Below are positions 1-11,024 of a DNA stretch of 64,000 nt, one piece after another. The translations under genes were made by a program, and so were the position numbers. Source of the DNA: Acanthaster planci. Lineage: Eukaryota > Echinodermata > Asteroidea > Valvatida > Acanthasteridae. Location of the stretch: positions 271,790 through 335,789 of the forward strand of contig NW_019091596.1 of NCBI RefSeq assembly GCF_001949145.1, given 5' to 3'. The notes beneath the pieces were generated by a model. It was given only the letters and a program-made list of their open reading frames with translations. It ran no database searches and was not told the origin of the DNA. Every line of letters begins with the position of its first letter. The stretch's first letter is position 1.

Positions 1-1128
1 TTCTTGCTGGGTATAGTCATTGGGCCTGCAACATGTAATAACAGCGCCCTCATCGGCAATGCCCAGTCACCTACAACGCCACCTAGCCTGCCAGGTCGTT
101 TGGAGACGGAGGGCACACAAGATCGTAATCACGGATGACTCGTAGGCGCTAAAACGACAAAAAATGGCCCTCGGCCATCCCGAAAAGCAAGGACAATTAA
201 TATTAAAGGCGGGAGCACTTTTCATCACACAAACCTCCAAAGGGATGTCAAACGTTTCCCATACAGAGGGGAGGATGTTATACTTGTGCAACAAACGTGC
301 TTACAAATAGTCTATCTCTAGGACCTTGCAATATTAATCGCGTTATACAACCGTCCATCTCCAACAGCAAATCTATATTCTCATTTCTCCTGAATTTTCA
401 CAACCTTTTAGTGTTTTCAGATTCAATCGTCGTACATATTCTGGAAAAATCTCCACTGCTTGTGTAATCCGAATAATTATTCCTGAATCTTTTCCTTGTG
501 TGGTAAGTAATTGAAAAATCTTGAACTTGGCAGATTGATGCGACTTCTCCAAGAACTTCAATGAATCAGAAACCCAAGAAAAGAGCAACCTATACAGCAA
601 AGAAAGATGCCAAGTATATTACTAACATACGACAAAAACACGTCGACTGACAAAGTGAGTGAGAAAGATGTGTTGATTCACTTTTCTCGCAATTTAGTCA
701 AAACGCAGAAACAAAAAATTACGAAACATGTGGAAAATAATCTGTCAAAGCTTATTCACTAAAAGCAGTCTTCCACGTTTTATTTCATTTCTACACGACG
801 CTTAACTGATGTTGACATTACAAAACAAAAAGGAAATTAGGTGTATAATTACATGTATACAAGAAGTCAGTATAAAACTTAATAAAACCCCATTGAAACA
901 AGCCACGTTATGCAGGTTGTAATTTGGGGGAGCTTGAAGGTTAAGTTTTTTTCTTTTTTAGACTTTTTGGACATGTAAATGAAGTATATAAACATTTTTC
1001 CAAAAATGTGAATCTTCCAGGCTCATTCGTTTAATGCTATGAAACTATGTACAGTTCAAAGTTGGTGCTTTCATTTACACACTTAATATTTTTTACAGAT
1101 CATGCTGCGCCTCGCAGCCTTCACATAT
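1..1128. other. Non-coding DNA downstream of homeobox gene
   Basis: AT-rich sequence with no exon I can support. Two short minus-strand open frames (67-294 and 373-600) have no recognisable domain, no convincing splice context and no family I know. The part next to the homeobox stop codon is presumably its 3' UTR. Confidence 0.5.
779..784 (-). terminator. Candidate poly(A) signal of homeobox gene
   Basis: AATAAA read on the minus strand, about 345 bases after the stop codon of the homeobox gene. The position is plausible for a 3' UTR end, but the hexamer is common by chance in AT-rich DNA. Confidence 0.3.
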
Positions 1129-3146
1129 TTAAAGTACATCGGAAAACGAAGTCACGGCAGCAGATGAGTCAAGTCCAGCGGTGACCTCATGGATCGATGT
1201 CATCGGCAAAGAGGCAGACGGAGGCAGGGTGTAGTCGAAGTAGAAAGGTCTGGCCGCGGGATAGATGTACCCATAAGGGTAACTGGATGGTGCTGCCTGG
1301 AAGGCACTCAACGCTGTCCACGGGTAGTAGCCACGGGAAGCCCCGTTGAGGTATTGGGCACCAGACTGGATGAGATGTCCGCCGGAGTGAGTCGAGGGAA
1401 CGTAGCAAGACTGAGCGCAGGCGCCTAGGTACCGAGATGGCGACACGTGCGAGGAGTGACCCACAGCCTTGGAAGTGGCTGGCGGGGACACCGAGCCGGA
1501 GGAGCTCTGAAGACTCGAAGAGGTTGACGGCCTGCTGCTAGAATTCTTGGCGGTTTTGACTGGTCTGATCGGGGTGACGGAGGCTTTCGTTGAGGCCGAT
1601 TCCGGGGACGAAGCACTGCCTTGGGAATCGCGTTCTTTTCGGCGAAGTCTAGCTCTTCGGTTCTGAAACCAAACCTGATAAAGACAAAATAGGATTATGA
1701 ATAACACGTACCAACCAACAAAGAAAAGAAAACAAAAAATTTTAGAAGTTGACTTTTTATAGGTGAAAGCTTGGCAGCATTCATCTTCTCTTTCTAACAA
1801 CGCTTTTTTTAAACAGCAAACTGCATTTCTTAGCGTTTGACATAAATAATTGCCACTTCTCTTTTAAGTCATACCTTCACAATCAAACAAGGGCTTGTCA
1901 AAAAATGAAGTGACTGAGCTTGCAAAACAGGCACAGAAGTAAGAATTTGAAAGTCATGTGAAAATACCATAAACGTCCCTTGTTGTGGAATATTTTTCCT
2001 TGTAATTCTAATCACGAAACTTACTTGAACCCGCGCCTCAGAGAGATCCACAGAATCAGCAAGTCTCTCCCTCTCATCGATGCCCGGGTACTGTGTCTCT
2101 TCGAAGAGCGCTTCAAGTCCGCTAAGCTGCTCCGGAGTGTAATTGGTGCGGGCGCGGCGGCGACCACTGCCAGCGGGCCGCTTAGCCGAGCGAGTTGCAG
2201 ACTGAGAATGGACGGTTGCAGCCTCTGCCGTGACTCGGTGAACCTGGTTGGTGATGGTAGTTGGGGTGATCGAAGGTGCACGAGCTAGAGTGGAGGGAAC
2301 AAACATTTCAAATAGTTTTTGGATGATAATGATTAAATGTTGGAGTAAAAAGTAGTTAAAAACAATTCCATGGCAAAATACTATTCATCATCATTTCTAG
2401 CATGTGTCCGTATGTTTACCAGCTATAGCAATTAAGTGTTTAGAAAAGTTTTTGCCTTGCAGTTATATGGAAAGGCAAGCATGGAAAAAGGTAAATCAAA
2501 ATGGTAGTTTAAGCATACAGACACTTTTGTGTTCGTTTGTAGGTTTCATGCATATTCTTTTACACCCTGTACCGGTACTTTCTGTCATTCTGCAATTAAG
2601 TTCTTATTTAACGGTGTTATTTGTCGAAAAGAAATAACATAGATCACCGTGCTCAGTCCATAGTGTAGAAATCGTTGTGTCTATAAATGTTTGCAAAAGA
2701 TAAGTTGCTTAATCCAAATAAAATATGCCATGTTTTTGGACACTTTAAGATAATGCCAAATTAACATCCAAACAGCAAGATGTTTGAGACAATTCATTAA
2801 TGACAATGTGTGTTTGTATAACCTTCTCTTCCTACCTCCACGATTTGACCTAGCAATAGGATTAAATCGCCCCAGCAATAAAGGCACGATAATTTCTGTC
2901 AAGTTGGTTGCACACTTCAAAAAGAAGTATTTTCGTGACTACCCTAACCTTTATAGCGCGAGAAGTTGTAAGGACTATTCGATAATAAAACTGATTCTGC
3001 TTACTTGATTTGTCAAGGCCAAAAACTCTCTCGCTGGAATGGATTAGAGGAGCTATGGGCTCACCGGTCGTCTCTCCATGATGCTGCTGGGCTTTACTAA
3101 CAACGTCCGGGCGGCCAGCCCCCTCAAGAAACACAGCGGAAGACAT
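1129..3146 (-). CDS. Paired-like (PRD-class, Q50) homeobox transcription factor
   Basis: Three coding exons on the minus strand: 3146-3005, 2284-2025 and 1674-1129, giving 948 nt and 315 residues; phases agree at both joins. The start is supported by an in-frame TGA two codons upstream. The homeodomain spans about residues 89-148 and has R5, L16, F20, W48, F49, Q50, N51 and R53; position 8 is Y instead of the usual F. The second intron falls between homeodomain positions 46 and 47 (RVQ|VWF), the classic PRD-class site. It should bind DNA in the nucleus as a transcription factor. There is no paired domain, no OAR tail and no clear eh1 repressor motif. The long C-terminus is Ser/Pro-rich, then Tyr/Pro/Ala-rich. 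Residues 25-29 read YPGID and the homeodomain is followed by RDSQ, recalling HESX/ANF (from memory), but the match is too weak to name the gene. Expression is likely TATA-driven. Confidence 0.9.
2370..2636. repeat. Non-coding duplicate block, copy A
   Basis: This block in homeobox intron 1 matches 3718-3980 in the same orientation. Shared landmarks in order: ATGGCAAA then ACTATTCATCAT, the words AGCAATTAA and GTTTAGAAAAGT, TTTTTGC then TTTGCAGT-like, then CTTTTAC, ACTTTCTGT and CTGCAATT. Small gaps separate them. Confidence 0.65.
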
Positions 3147-3279
3147 GGCTCACGGGCAAGCGAAGAAGAGGTGACTGGGACAAGACGAATTCTGGCTCTG
3201 AAGATGTTCTGCGAAAGTATCACTCACTCTGACGTAGTAGGAGAATCGAATGAAGCAAGATCCAGCTTGCCCGCTCGGT

Positions 3280-3287
3280 CTTATATA
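3280..3287 (-). promoter_or_regulatory. TATA box of homeobox gene
   Basis: TATATAAG on the minus strand, about 135 bases upstream of the homeobox start codon. Transcription would start near 3250-3255, leaving a 5' UTR of roughly 105 bases. Position and match to consensus are good. Confidence 0.65.
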
Positions 3288-3438
3288 CGTGCGGCTATTA
3301 TGGCCGGCAGGCTTTGACACAGGTTGCAGCCCGCGGATATTGAACCTGCCGCGCTGCGGCCAGAGTGGTTGGACGATTGAATCGGTGTCGGCAAGATGAA
3401 GCGGGTGTCCAAGTGACGCACCGCCAATCGCCTGCCTG

Positions 3439-3443
3439 ATTGG
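3439..3443 (-). promoter_or_regulatory. CCAAT box candidate
   Basis: CCAAT on the minus strand about 150 bases upstream of the TATA box, inside a locally GC-rich stretch (3290-3450). The motif is short, so this rests on position only. Confidence 0.3.
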
Positions 3444-3717
3444 TCAGGTTAAAGACACTTCGGACATGTCAAAGGAATCAAAAGTGCCGCGGGTTGGCCC
3501 ACAACAGGCTATTGGGACTTTGTGTCTATAGGCAGATGGCAGGGGGTGTGGGGGGTATATACCTTCCCACGCAATTAAGAAGTTTGGTCCGGTGAAGTAG
3601 GGAATGTAAAACTGCACGGTAGTCTGACACACTAAAAAAAGTGTTTAGCAACTGAACCCAATCTTGCTAACACTTTGTAAACATGCTTAGAAGCTCTTCC
3701 AAGTCCTAAACGTTCAA

Positions 3718-3980
3718 TGGCAAACCACTATTCATCATTACTCTAAACCTGTGAAGCGAATCATTATGTTTCCGAACTAGCAATTAACTGTTTAGAAAAG
3801 TGCTTATTCTTTGAACACAGTTTTTGCTTTGCAGTATACGGAAACGCAAGAAGAGAAAAATGTGAAGCAAACGATTAGATAACGCTTAGAAATCACTCTT
3901 GTGTTAATCGCAGTTCTTCCATGTCTTTTACTTTCTGTTAACCTGCAATTCACTTCTTATATCATGTAGTTATTGAACTT
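3718..3980. repeat. Non-coding duplicate block, copy B
   Basis: Direct-orientation relative of 2370-2636, lying upstream of the homeobox promoter. It shares the same ordered short words with copy A and has diverged by substitutions and small gaps. Neither copy is coding. Confidence 0.65.
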
Positions 3981-4270
3981 CTTTTTGGAAATTTGAAGAC
4001 TTAATTTTGATTTGTTGAAATTCTGTTCGTGTTGTTATCGTTTTGTTGAAATTCTTGTTGGTGTAACCCTCCCTGGCAATAACAGTGGCACTACAGAAAC
4101 CGAACGGTTATTAAGCGTTTGTTTCAGAACCCCGTAATTGGGACAAGAAACAAAAGTTCGATAAAATCTTGATAAAAAAGATACATAAAATCTCTTCTCT
4201 CACTTGTCTCAATCTCTCATGTCTGTCCAGCATGCGTCCAGGCGTGCTTTCTGGGGCCGATCCAGGGCAG

Positions 4271-4520
4271 TGGTGACGCTAGGATTTTATTAGGGGGAGG
4301 GGGGGGTTACAAAGGGGGCACCAGCATCTAATGGGGGGGACCAGCTTTCAGTGGTGTGGTTTTGGGGGGGCAAGTTTTTTGTTAGCCATGTTTAATATCC
4401 ACTCATCCGTGTTTTTTTTGGGGGGGAACCCCAAATTTGTGGGGGGGGGCACGTGCCCCCAGGCCCCCCGTGGTTACGCCACTGATACGGGCGGGGGCAT
4501 GGGGGTATGCCCCCCGTTTT
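4271..4520. repeat. G-run-rich interspersed repeat fragment
   Basis: A dense block of G and C runs that includes GGTTACGCCACTGATACG and GGGCACGTGCCCCC. A similar phrase, GTGCGCCACTGACCCC, occurs near 30380 in another G/C-run-rich patch. This looks like a degraded transposable-element end, but no full element can be delimited. Confidence 0.4.
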
Positions 4521-7500
4521 TACCAAAAATAAATCTCAATAAAAAGAAAGGAAAAAGAGGGAGGGAGAAGGTGTCACTCTACCTGACATTGTACCACAGA
4601 AGTGCCTAGAATCCAAAATGGCTCTGGATACCACGCCGTACAGGCATTTCACCATTACTGCTTTTGTTCACGCCCCCTACCTTTTGGAAAATGTGGAATC
4701 ACGCCCCACCCTTTTTGAAAATCTTTGATCTGCCCCTGGCCTTATCTGTCGTGTCTGGCTGTCTCTGTCGAATTTGATATTGTATGAGTCATGATAAGCG
4801 CAAACAGCCTTAGTGCCATAAATAATTGTAGAGTGTAGGGTACTCATCTCCATTGTAACCTCCTAACCCAACACGACAGGAATCACATGGGTCAGTAATA
4901 CTACCATACCGCCCTGCGTGTTTTCAAATAGCTTCCGTAAAAGTTTAGGACTTGCCTTTTTTATTTACTCTGTTCAGCTATACAGAACAGCCTATGGCAT
5001 CAGTGCAAATGCTATCTTATTGAGATTTGTGGCGCTTGAAACAGCACTTTGCTATGAGATTTTAGCATCAATTATAGGCAAACAGTAAAATTTGAGATCG
5101 CTGAGTTTCATGTTGAATGTGACTAACACAAGATCTAGTGGCAATGTCGGTTTTCCCCAGGGGGCTACTCTCTATTGTTTTCTTTTTTTGTCGATTCATT
5201 TTGTTTTACTATCAGGTTTAATAGTTAGTTGGAGATATTCAGGGGAGATGGAAATGCCTTCAAAAGTTGAACGTGACTCATCATTTTTGATTTTCGAGGG
5301 GGTCCAAACATTTGGGGTGGGATATCATGATTTTAAGGGATGCAGGTGTTGAGTACATTGGAACAAGGGAGGGTTTGGTTTGGAAACGACTGTTCAGTTG
5401 TTTCATATATAACGATATGCACTTCTCTTCTAAAGAAGATTGGGGTGGGGCATGGGCCTTGACAGGAGGGGGATAGACAGTTAACCATGGAACTTCCGGG
5501 TCAAATTCTAAGGTATTTTCAAGCGAGGGGGTGATTCGTACCCTTTCCTTTTTTTCATTTCTTTAAAAAAAAATTCTTTTTATCTTTCCCTTTTTCGGGG
5601 AAAAGTGCCCACTTGTCCCGTTTCGACGCCAGTACGAAGAGGGACAATGCCCCCTCCCCCGCCTCCTTTGCCAGATACCCAACTTCGCATTGCCCTGTCG
5701 CCTGCCGATGGCATTGCTTGGAAATATTATCCGTATAATTTGTATCCGTATAATTGCCTTGTTCAATACGGCTAGTCACTATGACATGAGGCTACTCTAT
5801 CGTCACTTTTTAACCTTTGAAATACTACATCAAGAAAAGAAAAATGGAAGTTGCTAAAAGAGGGTTTGTTCAAAACAGACATATTTGTCCTTTAATTTAT
5901 GCAACCCTGAAAATGTTTTAGGTTTTCAACAGGAAATATTCCAAAAATAGCAATGTTTGCTCTGGAAAGTGCATCTTCACCCTTAAACAGTGTCGATACA
6001 AGGCCCTTAAAACCGGTGATAACTTTTCTTGTTCCCGTTTTAAAAGAACTCACCATTTTGCCGCTAGACCCCAGACCAACACGTGCCACCGTAATGATCG
6101 TTCACACCTTGAAACCACTAAGCTGACTTTCTCTGTGGACACGGCATCTACGAAAAAGGATTTAAAACTCTTCTCGGAGGATAAACTTTCTGGATGAGGT
6201 GTGAACAGTTATCACTTCTTCTGAAATATCGAGACTTGAGTTTAGAAAGGAGTGCGGGTAGGGGGTGATGATATCTTGGACGCGAGTGCAACTGTCATAG
6301 ATAATATTTCCACAAACCCGAAGACTGTGGAAATTATGAAACGTGGGGAGGGGTATCCGAGAACTTAGGCCCCCCTGTAACGCCCTTGCACATGCGTGGT
6401 CACTAATGTGGAAGCCATGACCACTCCGACTTTACTCGTTTCATTTCATCATCACTTGAGATCACCATGATTTGACTAACTACGAACCGGCATGTGTGAA
6501 AGTTATGAACTCTGCCATTGCTGGATAAATTTCGTCTTCTCCCTGCAGCTATATTTGTGGAAGGCCCTTTAATTGGAAATCGTTGGCGAAGGTCATGCGA
6601 TGTACAATGTTGCTGTCCTTAACTTTGTTATGAAAATAAAACCCCAGCACAGTCGCATTGAAACCGAAAGTGTTGTCTTTCCCGCCCACAGCCATTCCGT
6701 GACCTTTCACGGAATCAAATTCAAACACGATGAGAGTTATCTTGGGAGGTTTTGCTTGCCTTTTCTTTATGCGGGACCATGCTACTGGATCAACTAGGGG
6801 CAATACTCCGATTCAGAGAAAGTAAAACCTTACCACCTGTGAGGACAACATACAGTAAATCGTTAAGAAGTTTTACACTTGATATAAGTATATAGCGTAT
6901 GAACGGGGATATGGTTTTTGAGCGCTGTGAGGCTTGCCACAGTTTTAGAGTAAGCCTCGCTCAGAAACTGAAGAGGAGAAAGAAGTCGAAAAAATGTTTT
7001 TCAGAAAAGAGGGTCCTTGGCTGAATGTGCCTAAGTTACTTTTATACAGTTAAATTTCCCATTCACTTATTTTTCTGCCCGTTTAAGCACAGTTTTGGCA
7101 TTTTCTACCCAAGCTGTCAAAATATATAGGGTTACACTGGAACAAGAATCCTAGTGCAAAACCACGTATACTTTCCATCCGATAACGAGCACCGTGTTAT
7201 GGGACAATTGCTTAATTTCTGAACAAGTCGGCACCATGACTTCGAAGTTTTGTAATAGAAAAACACACCTCTTGCAATTACTTCTGTCACCAATTCGTCA
7301 GAAACAAACAGCTGGGTATTAATGTTGAAATGTCTGAAAGTCCCCCAAGAGCATGACATACCCGCATTGTTACAAAGGCCATAACGAACATCCCATTTTA
7401 AAACCATTCCCGGCTAACAGGAATGAAGTTTCACTTCACCAATTTGTCTGAGGTTTATAGCATAATAAAAGTTTATAAGAAATCTCAAAGAGTAAGGATA

Positions 7501-8258
7501 AGGGAGCAACATGCGATATTTTTTGGCAATGTGACTAAGTTCGTTGACTCTTACGTCCGTCCAATTTTACTGATGCTGGGAACAGCATCGTTTTTGCCAT
7601 ACAAACGGTACAAAAGAAACGAAAGCACCGAAACCGGGTGTAACAAATAAAAAGGATACTCAGGGTGGCGGGTAAGCAATGGATCACCCTTCGGGGGGGG
7701 GGTTGCCACTTAGAACTTTCTAAGTCCCGCCATTAAAGTGAATATCAATCGACAGACGCCTCCGTCTTCGCTGAAGGCAGGCACGCGCACGCTCATTGTC
7801 CAGCCAGCTCATCAACAGCCATACTCTGATGCAGCTACTATTATTCTGGCTACAAAGTTTATCTGGCCGTGATCCGGCCAAATCCTTTGAAGTTTTACCG
7901 AAGGCGGGGTGGAAGTGACTTGATATTGCCGTATTTGCCGCACATAGTCCACTCTGGAAAACTGTAAACATGTATGTGAATTAGGGTAGGGCTACTTCGA
8001 TGACCTGCAATGATATAGGCCCATAGCTTGTTTACGTGTTCTGTTTGTGATGTTATTATTAATTGTTTGGGATCGAAAGAAAGCAATTAACATTTCAATT
8101 TGGACTGCACAGTAGACGTTGTATTATGGAAACTGCCTCGCCTTATAACTGCAGTATACTAGAAATGAATGAGTTGTTTCTACAGCGACATGGACAGAGA
8201 TTACTTCTTGTACTGAACTTGAAAAGTTTGTATAGTTACATGAATGAAGTTGCGACAT

Positions 8259-8343
8259 GAGAACCTTCTTCAGGGCAAGCAGATTAAGTTCTGCAGGGCA
8301 AGCAGTTTCTAAACTGAATCTGCTTGCCCCGAAGAAGGTACTC
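8259..8343. repeat. 85-base hairpin with internal direct repeat
   Basis: Two 27-base arms (8259-8285 and 8317-8343) are reverse complements with two mismatches, around a 31-base loop. The loop holds a second direct copy of CAGGGCAAGCAG from the left arm. Size and pairing resemble a microRNA precursor, but a short foldback repeat is equally possible. Confidence 0.7.
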
Positions 8344-11024
8344 GGTTACCGAAAGCTCGGCAATTACATGTTTCAGAGCACTGATTTTATTTTATAATAT
8401 ATTCTTGCCAATATTCTGATCACGATACTACGCAGTCCTTCCATGTTTCTATGAAGTTGCGGCAGTTGTTAACTTGAAAACAAACTCTTTACGAGCTCCT
8501 CTCCGGCAATATTTCTAAAAACTGTCTGCTCATACAGTTGGAGAAAATGGGCTTCGACTGGATTTAAAGAAATGTGTAACTTTCTGCAGTTTAATTCACT
8601 GACCAGTCCAATAGTCAGGTGTGTTTTGTAATTTCGTTTAACGTTTTGGGGGATTGATTTGAACATAATTTTTTGAGTATAGGTATGGTACATGAATTAA
8701 AATAAAAATGTTTCCATATGCCCTCGAAGTATGTGTGGCAGCAACTTTGGATAAAATGGTCATCAAAACAATTTTTCCCCTATATTTTTTGACCTCTCAA
8801 CAACATAGGATCTCGATTTCAGTGACTACACTTTGTCAGTTCATGGTCATTGCCAACTTGGATCTATACGTTAGCGATAGTAACATGGAGGCCGTGGGTT
8901 TTTCTTAACATTGTGGCTTCTAAAATGACCCAGAAAGTTGATTTCAGTGGCTCAACCTATATTTCCAGTGGCAAAGTATTAAATGAGACATTCTTATTTT
9001 AAATATATACCCGTCGACATGCGGACGTCTTTGTTTATAGCGGCCATCCTGGAAATTTCCACAGTACAAAGGCCGTCACCACATAGAAAGGGTTCCCTAT
9101 TGTCCGTGGCTTCCAGATGACCCACCTATTACGTCCGACCCTAAGATTGCCTCCAGAAATTTACCTTACATTATCACCTTATAATTCTTGCACCTATTAG
9201 TTTGAACAATGCAAGCGTGCATCATGCCAGTGTCTCCTGCGAAGAGCTGCTTTTATTCTAGATAGTGTCCACGAAGATACATTCTCTGCAAGTTCCTTAC
9301 TTGCAACATAAACCAAAGACCGTTTGTTACATTGGGCACCCCTGCTCCGATCCACCATGTAACGTAACCTGTTATTTAGCAGAACTATCGAGGTCCTGAT
9401 TCAACCTTCGGCTGTCCTTTTGTGCAACTAAAGACAACGACAGAAAACGCCCTTTCACCCCCCCGGAGAAAAAATGGTGTGTCATTAACATGATTTTATG
9501 AAAGAGTTCATGCGTGTATAGATGGGTGTCCAGACGTGGTCCGGGAACTTGCCCATATTAATGCGTGCATTAAAAAATACTGTAAGGAGAGGCTGTTAGT
9601 CTAGGTGAGCGACGTATGGCCGACTCGGCGGCCGGGGCTTTTAGGGGCTTGTCTCGTTTCCTCCCTTGCATCCTTTCTCATGCATGTGTAATGTTTTTAA
9701 TGACGAATCTTTTATTTTATTCTAAAAATTATAATTATAGATGAAACTCTTTTTTCCCCCAAGTTATTTCCTTGTAGTAACTTGAGCAATTTCAGCTCCA
9801 CGGCACGTTCAAGCCTGATGGAGGGGGACTTGAACAACCACTGGTTTGCCTGCAAAACTTTTGGCCAATTCAAATATTTTTGTAATGTGGTATTACTATT
9901 ACAAGACAGGAGAGTGATGGGCTGCTTGCCCAATTTTTGAAACTCGAAGGTCTTATTGGTCCAGCATAGAGTCTGAGTTTCTAAACATGAGTATTGTACT
10001 GCGTCCCCCACCCGGTCAAGGGCAAACCCTGTGTGCGAATTTCGAACCTATAGTTGGCCAAACCTAACCCTAATCAACAGAAATCAACCCTGGTTTGCGG
10101 CCACAAGCGATTATTTCCAGCAGTTGAAAAAGTTAGAAATTCACAGACGTTAGCTTAATGGCCAAATTACACAGTTATGCAGGCTATCAGCCCTACTCAA
10201 GGTCATAGGCCCATAACCTGGATGAGAGACAACCGTTTCCAATTATTCACGTCAAACCGATCGTGGAACCTCCTTTTCCCTCTGTTTTACACGTTTTCAG
10301 GGAAATTGTAAAAACTTGGGTTCACTTAATAATGCAGGCCAGTAAATAGGCCGAAAACCGTTTGCGCGGGCCCATGATTTGTATGCACTCAAATTCTTTA
10401 CGAAATACAAAATTTTGTGGCCCATGAACTTGAAGATTTGTAGAAAAAAAAATAGGTGGGCAAAGAGAATACCAACTTGCATCTGAGTGAGATAAGGAAG
10501 AACTTGGTGGCTGGAATGGTCTATTTTTCGAGAAGTGTAGGCATCGATATTTCAAAATAGCGAGGGGCTTCAAGACTCCATTTTAGGGGTGACCTTCCGT
10601 AGAAATAAATATCTTCAGAAGTCATCAGTTAATTAACGGAGATTTGAAAAGAAAATGAAAATCATAAACTGGGCTTTAATTTGACGTACGTGTCAAACGC
10701 CTGAGAAACTCGTGAGCATTTTTCCTGATTTTTTGAAGTTCGGGTATTTATCACTATTGCATAGCAGTTTACTTACTGTCCTGCAACCTGAAAACCAGAA
10801 CCCTTTTTCTGCTTATGGGAGGAATGATTTGATCAACAAGCGAAAAGAACGTGTTATCTGACTTACTGCGTTTTATTAGCATTACAATTTCCAAGGCAAA
10901 GGCACCATGCGAAAGCTGTCGTCAACTGAAGTGCAGAGTGTGCATGAGTTGTGGGCTTTACTTAACTCAAATAATTAATTTTAAAGTAAACACACATCAC
11001 AATTCACAAATTCATTACACCCTC

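Larger units (their letters stand above)
3444..11024. other. Gene-poor spacer between homeobox gene and ZGPAT
   Basis: No coding exon can be supported over about 7.6 kb. Open frames here are short, low in codon structure and match no family I know. The stretch holds copy B of the duplicated block, a G-run-rich repeat fragment and a strong hairpin (listed separately). First exons or enhancers for the divergent flanking genes could lie here but cannot be recognised from sequence alone. Confidence 0.5.

Noticed and set aside
373-600. 75-residue minus-strand frame with a protein-like composition
   Set aside because: No family, no splice signals tying it to the homeobox gene, and it lies beyond that gene's stop codon.
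7680-7720. GC-rich stretch resembling part of a tRNA
   Set aside because: No cloverleaf, no A and B box pair and no anticodon arm could be drawn.
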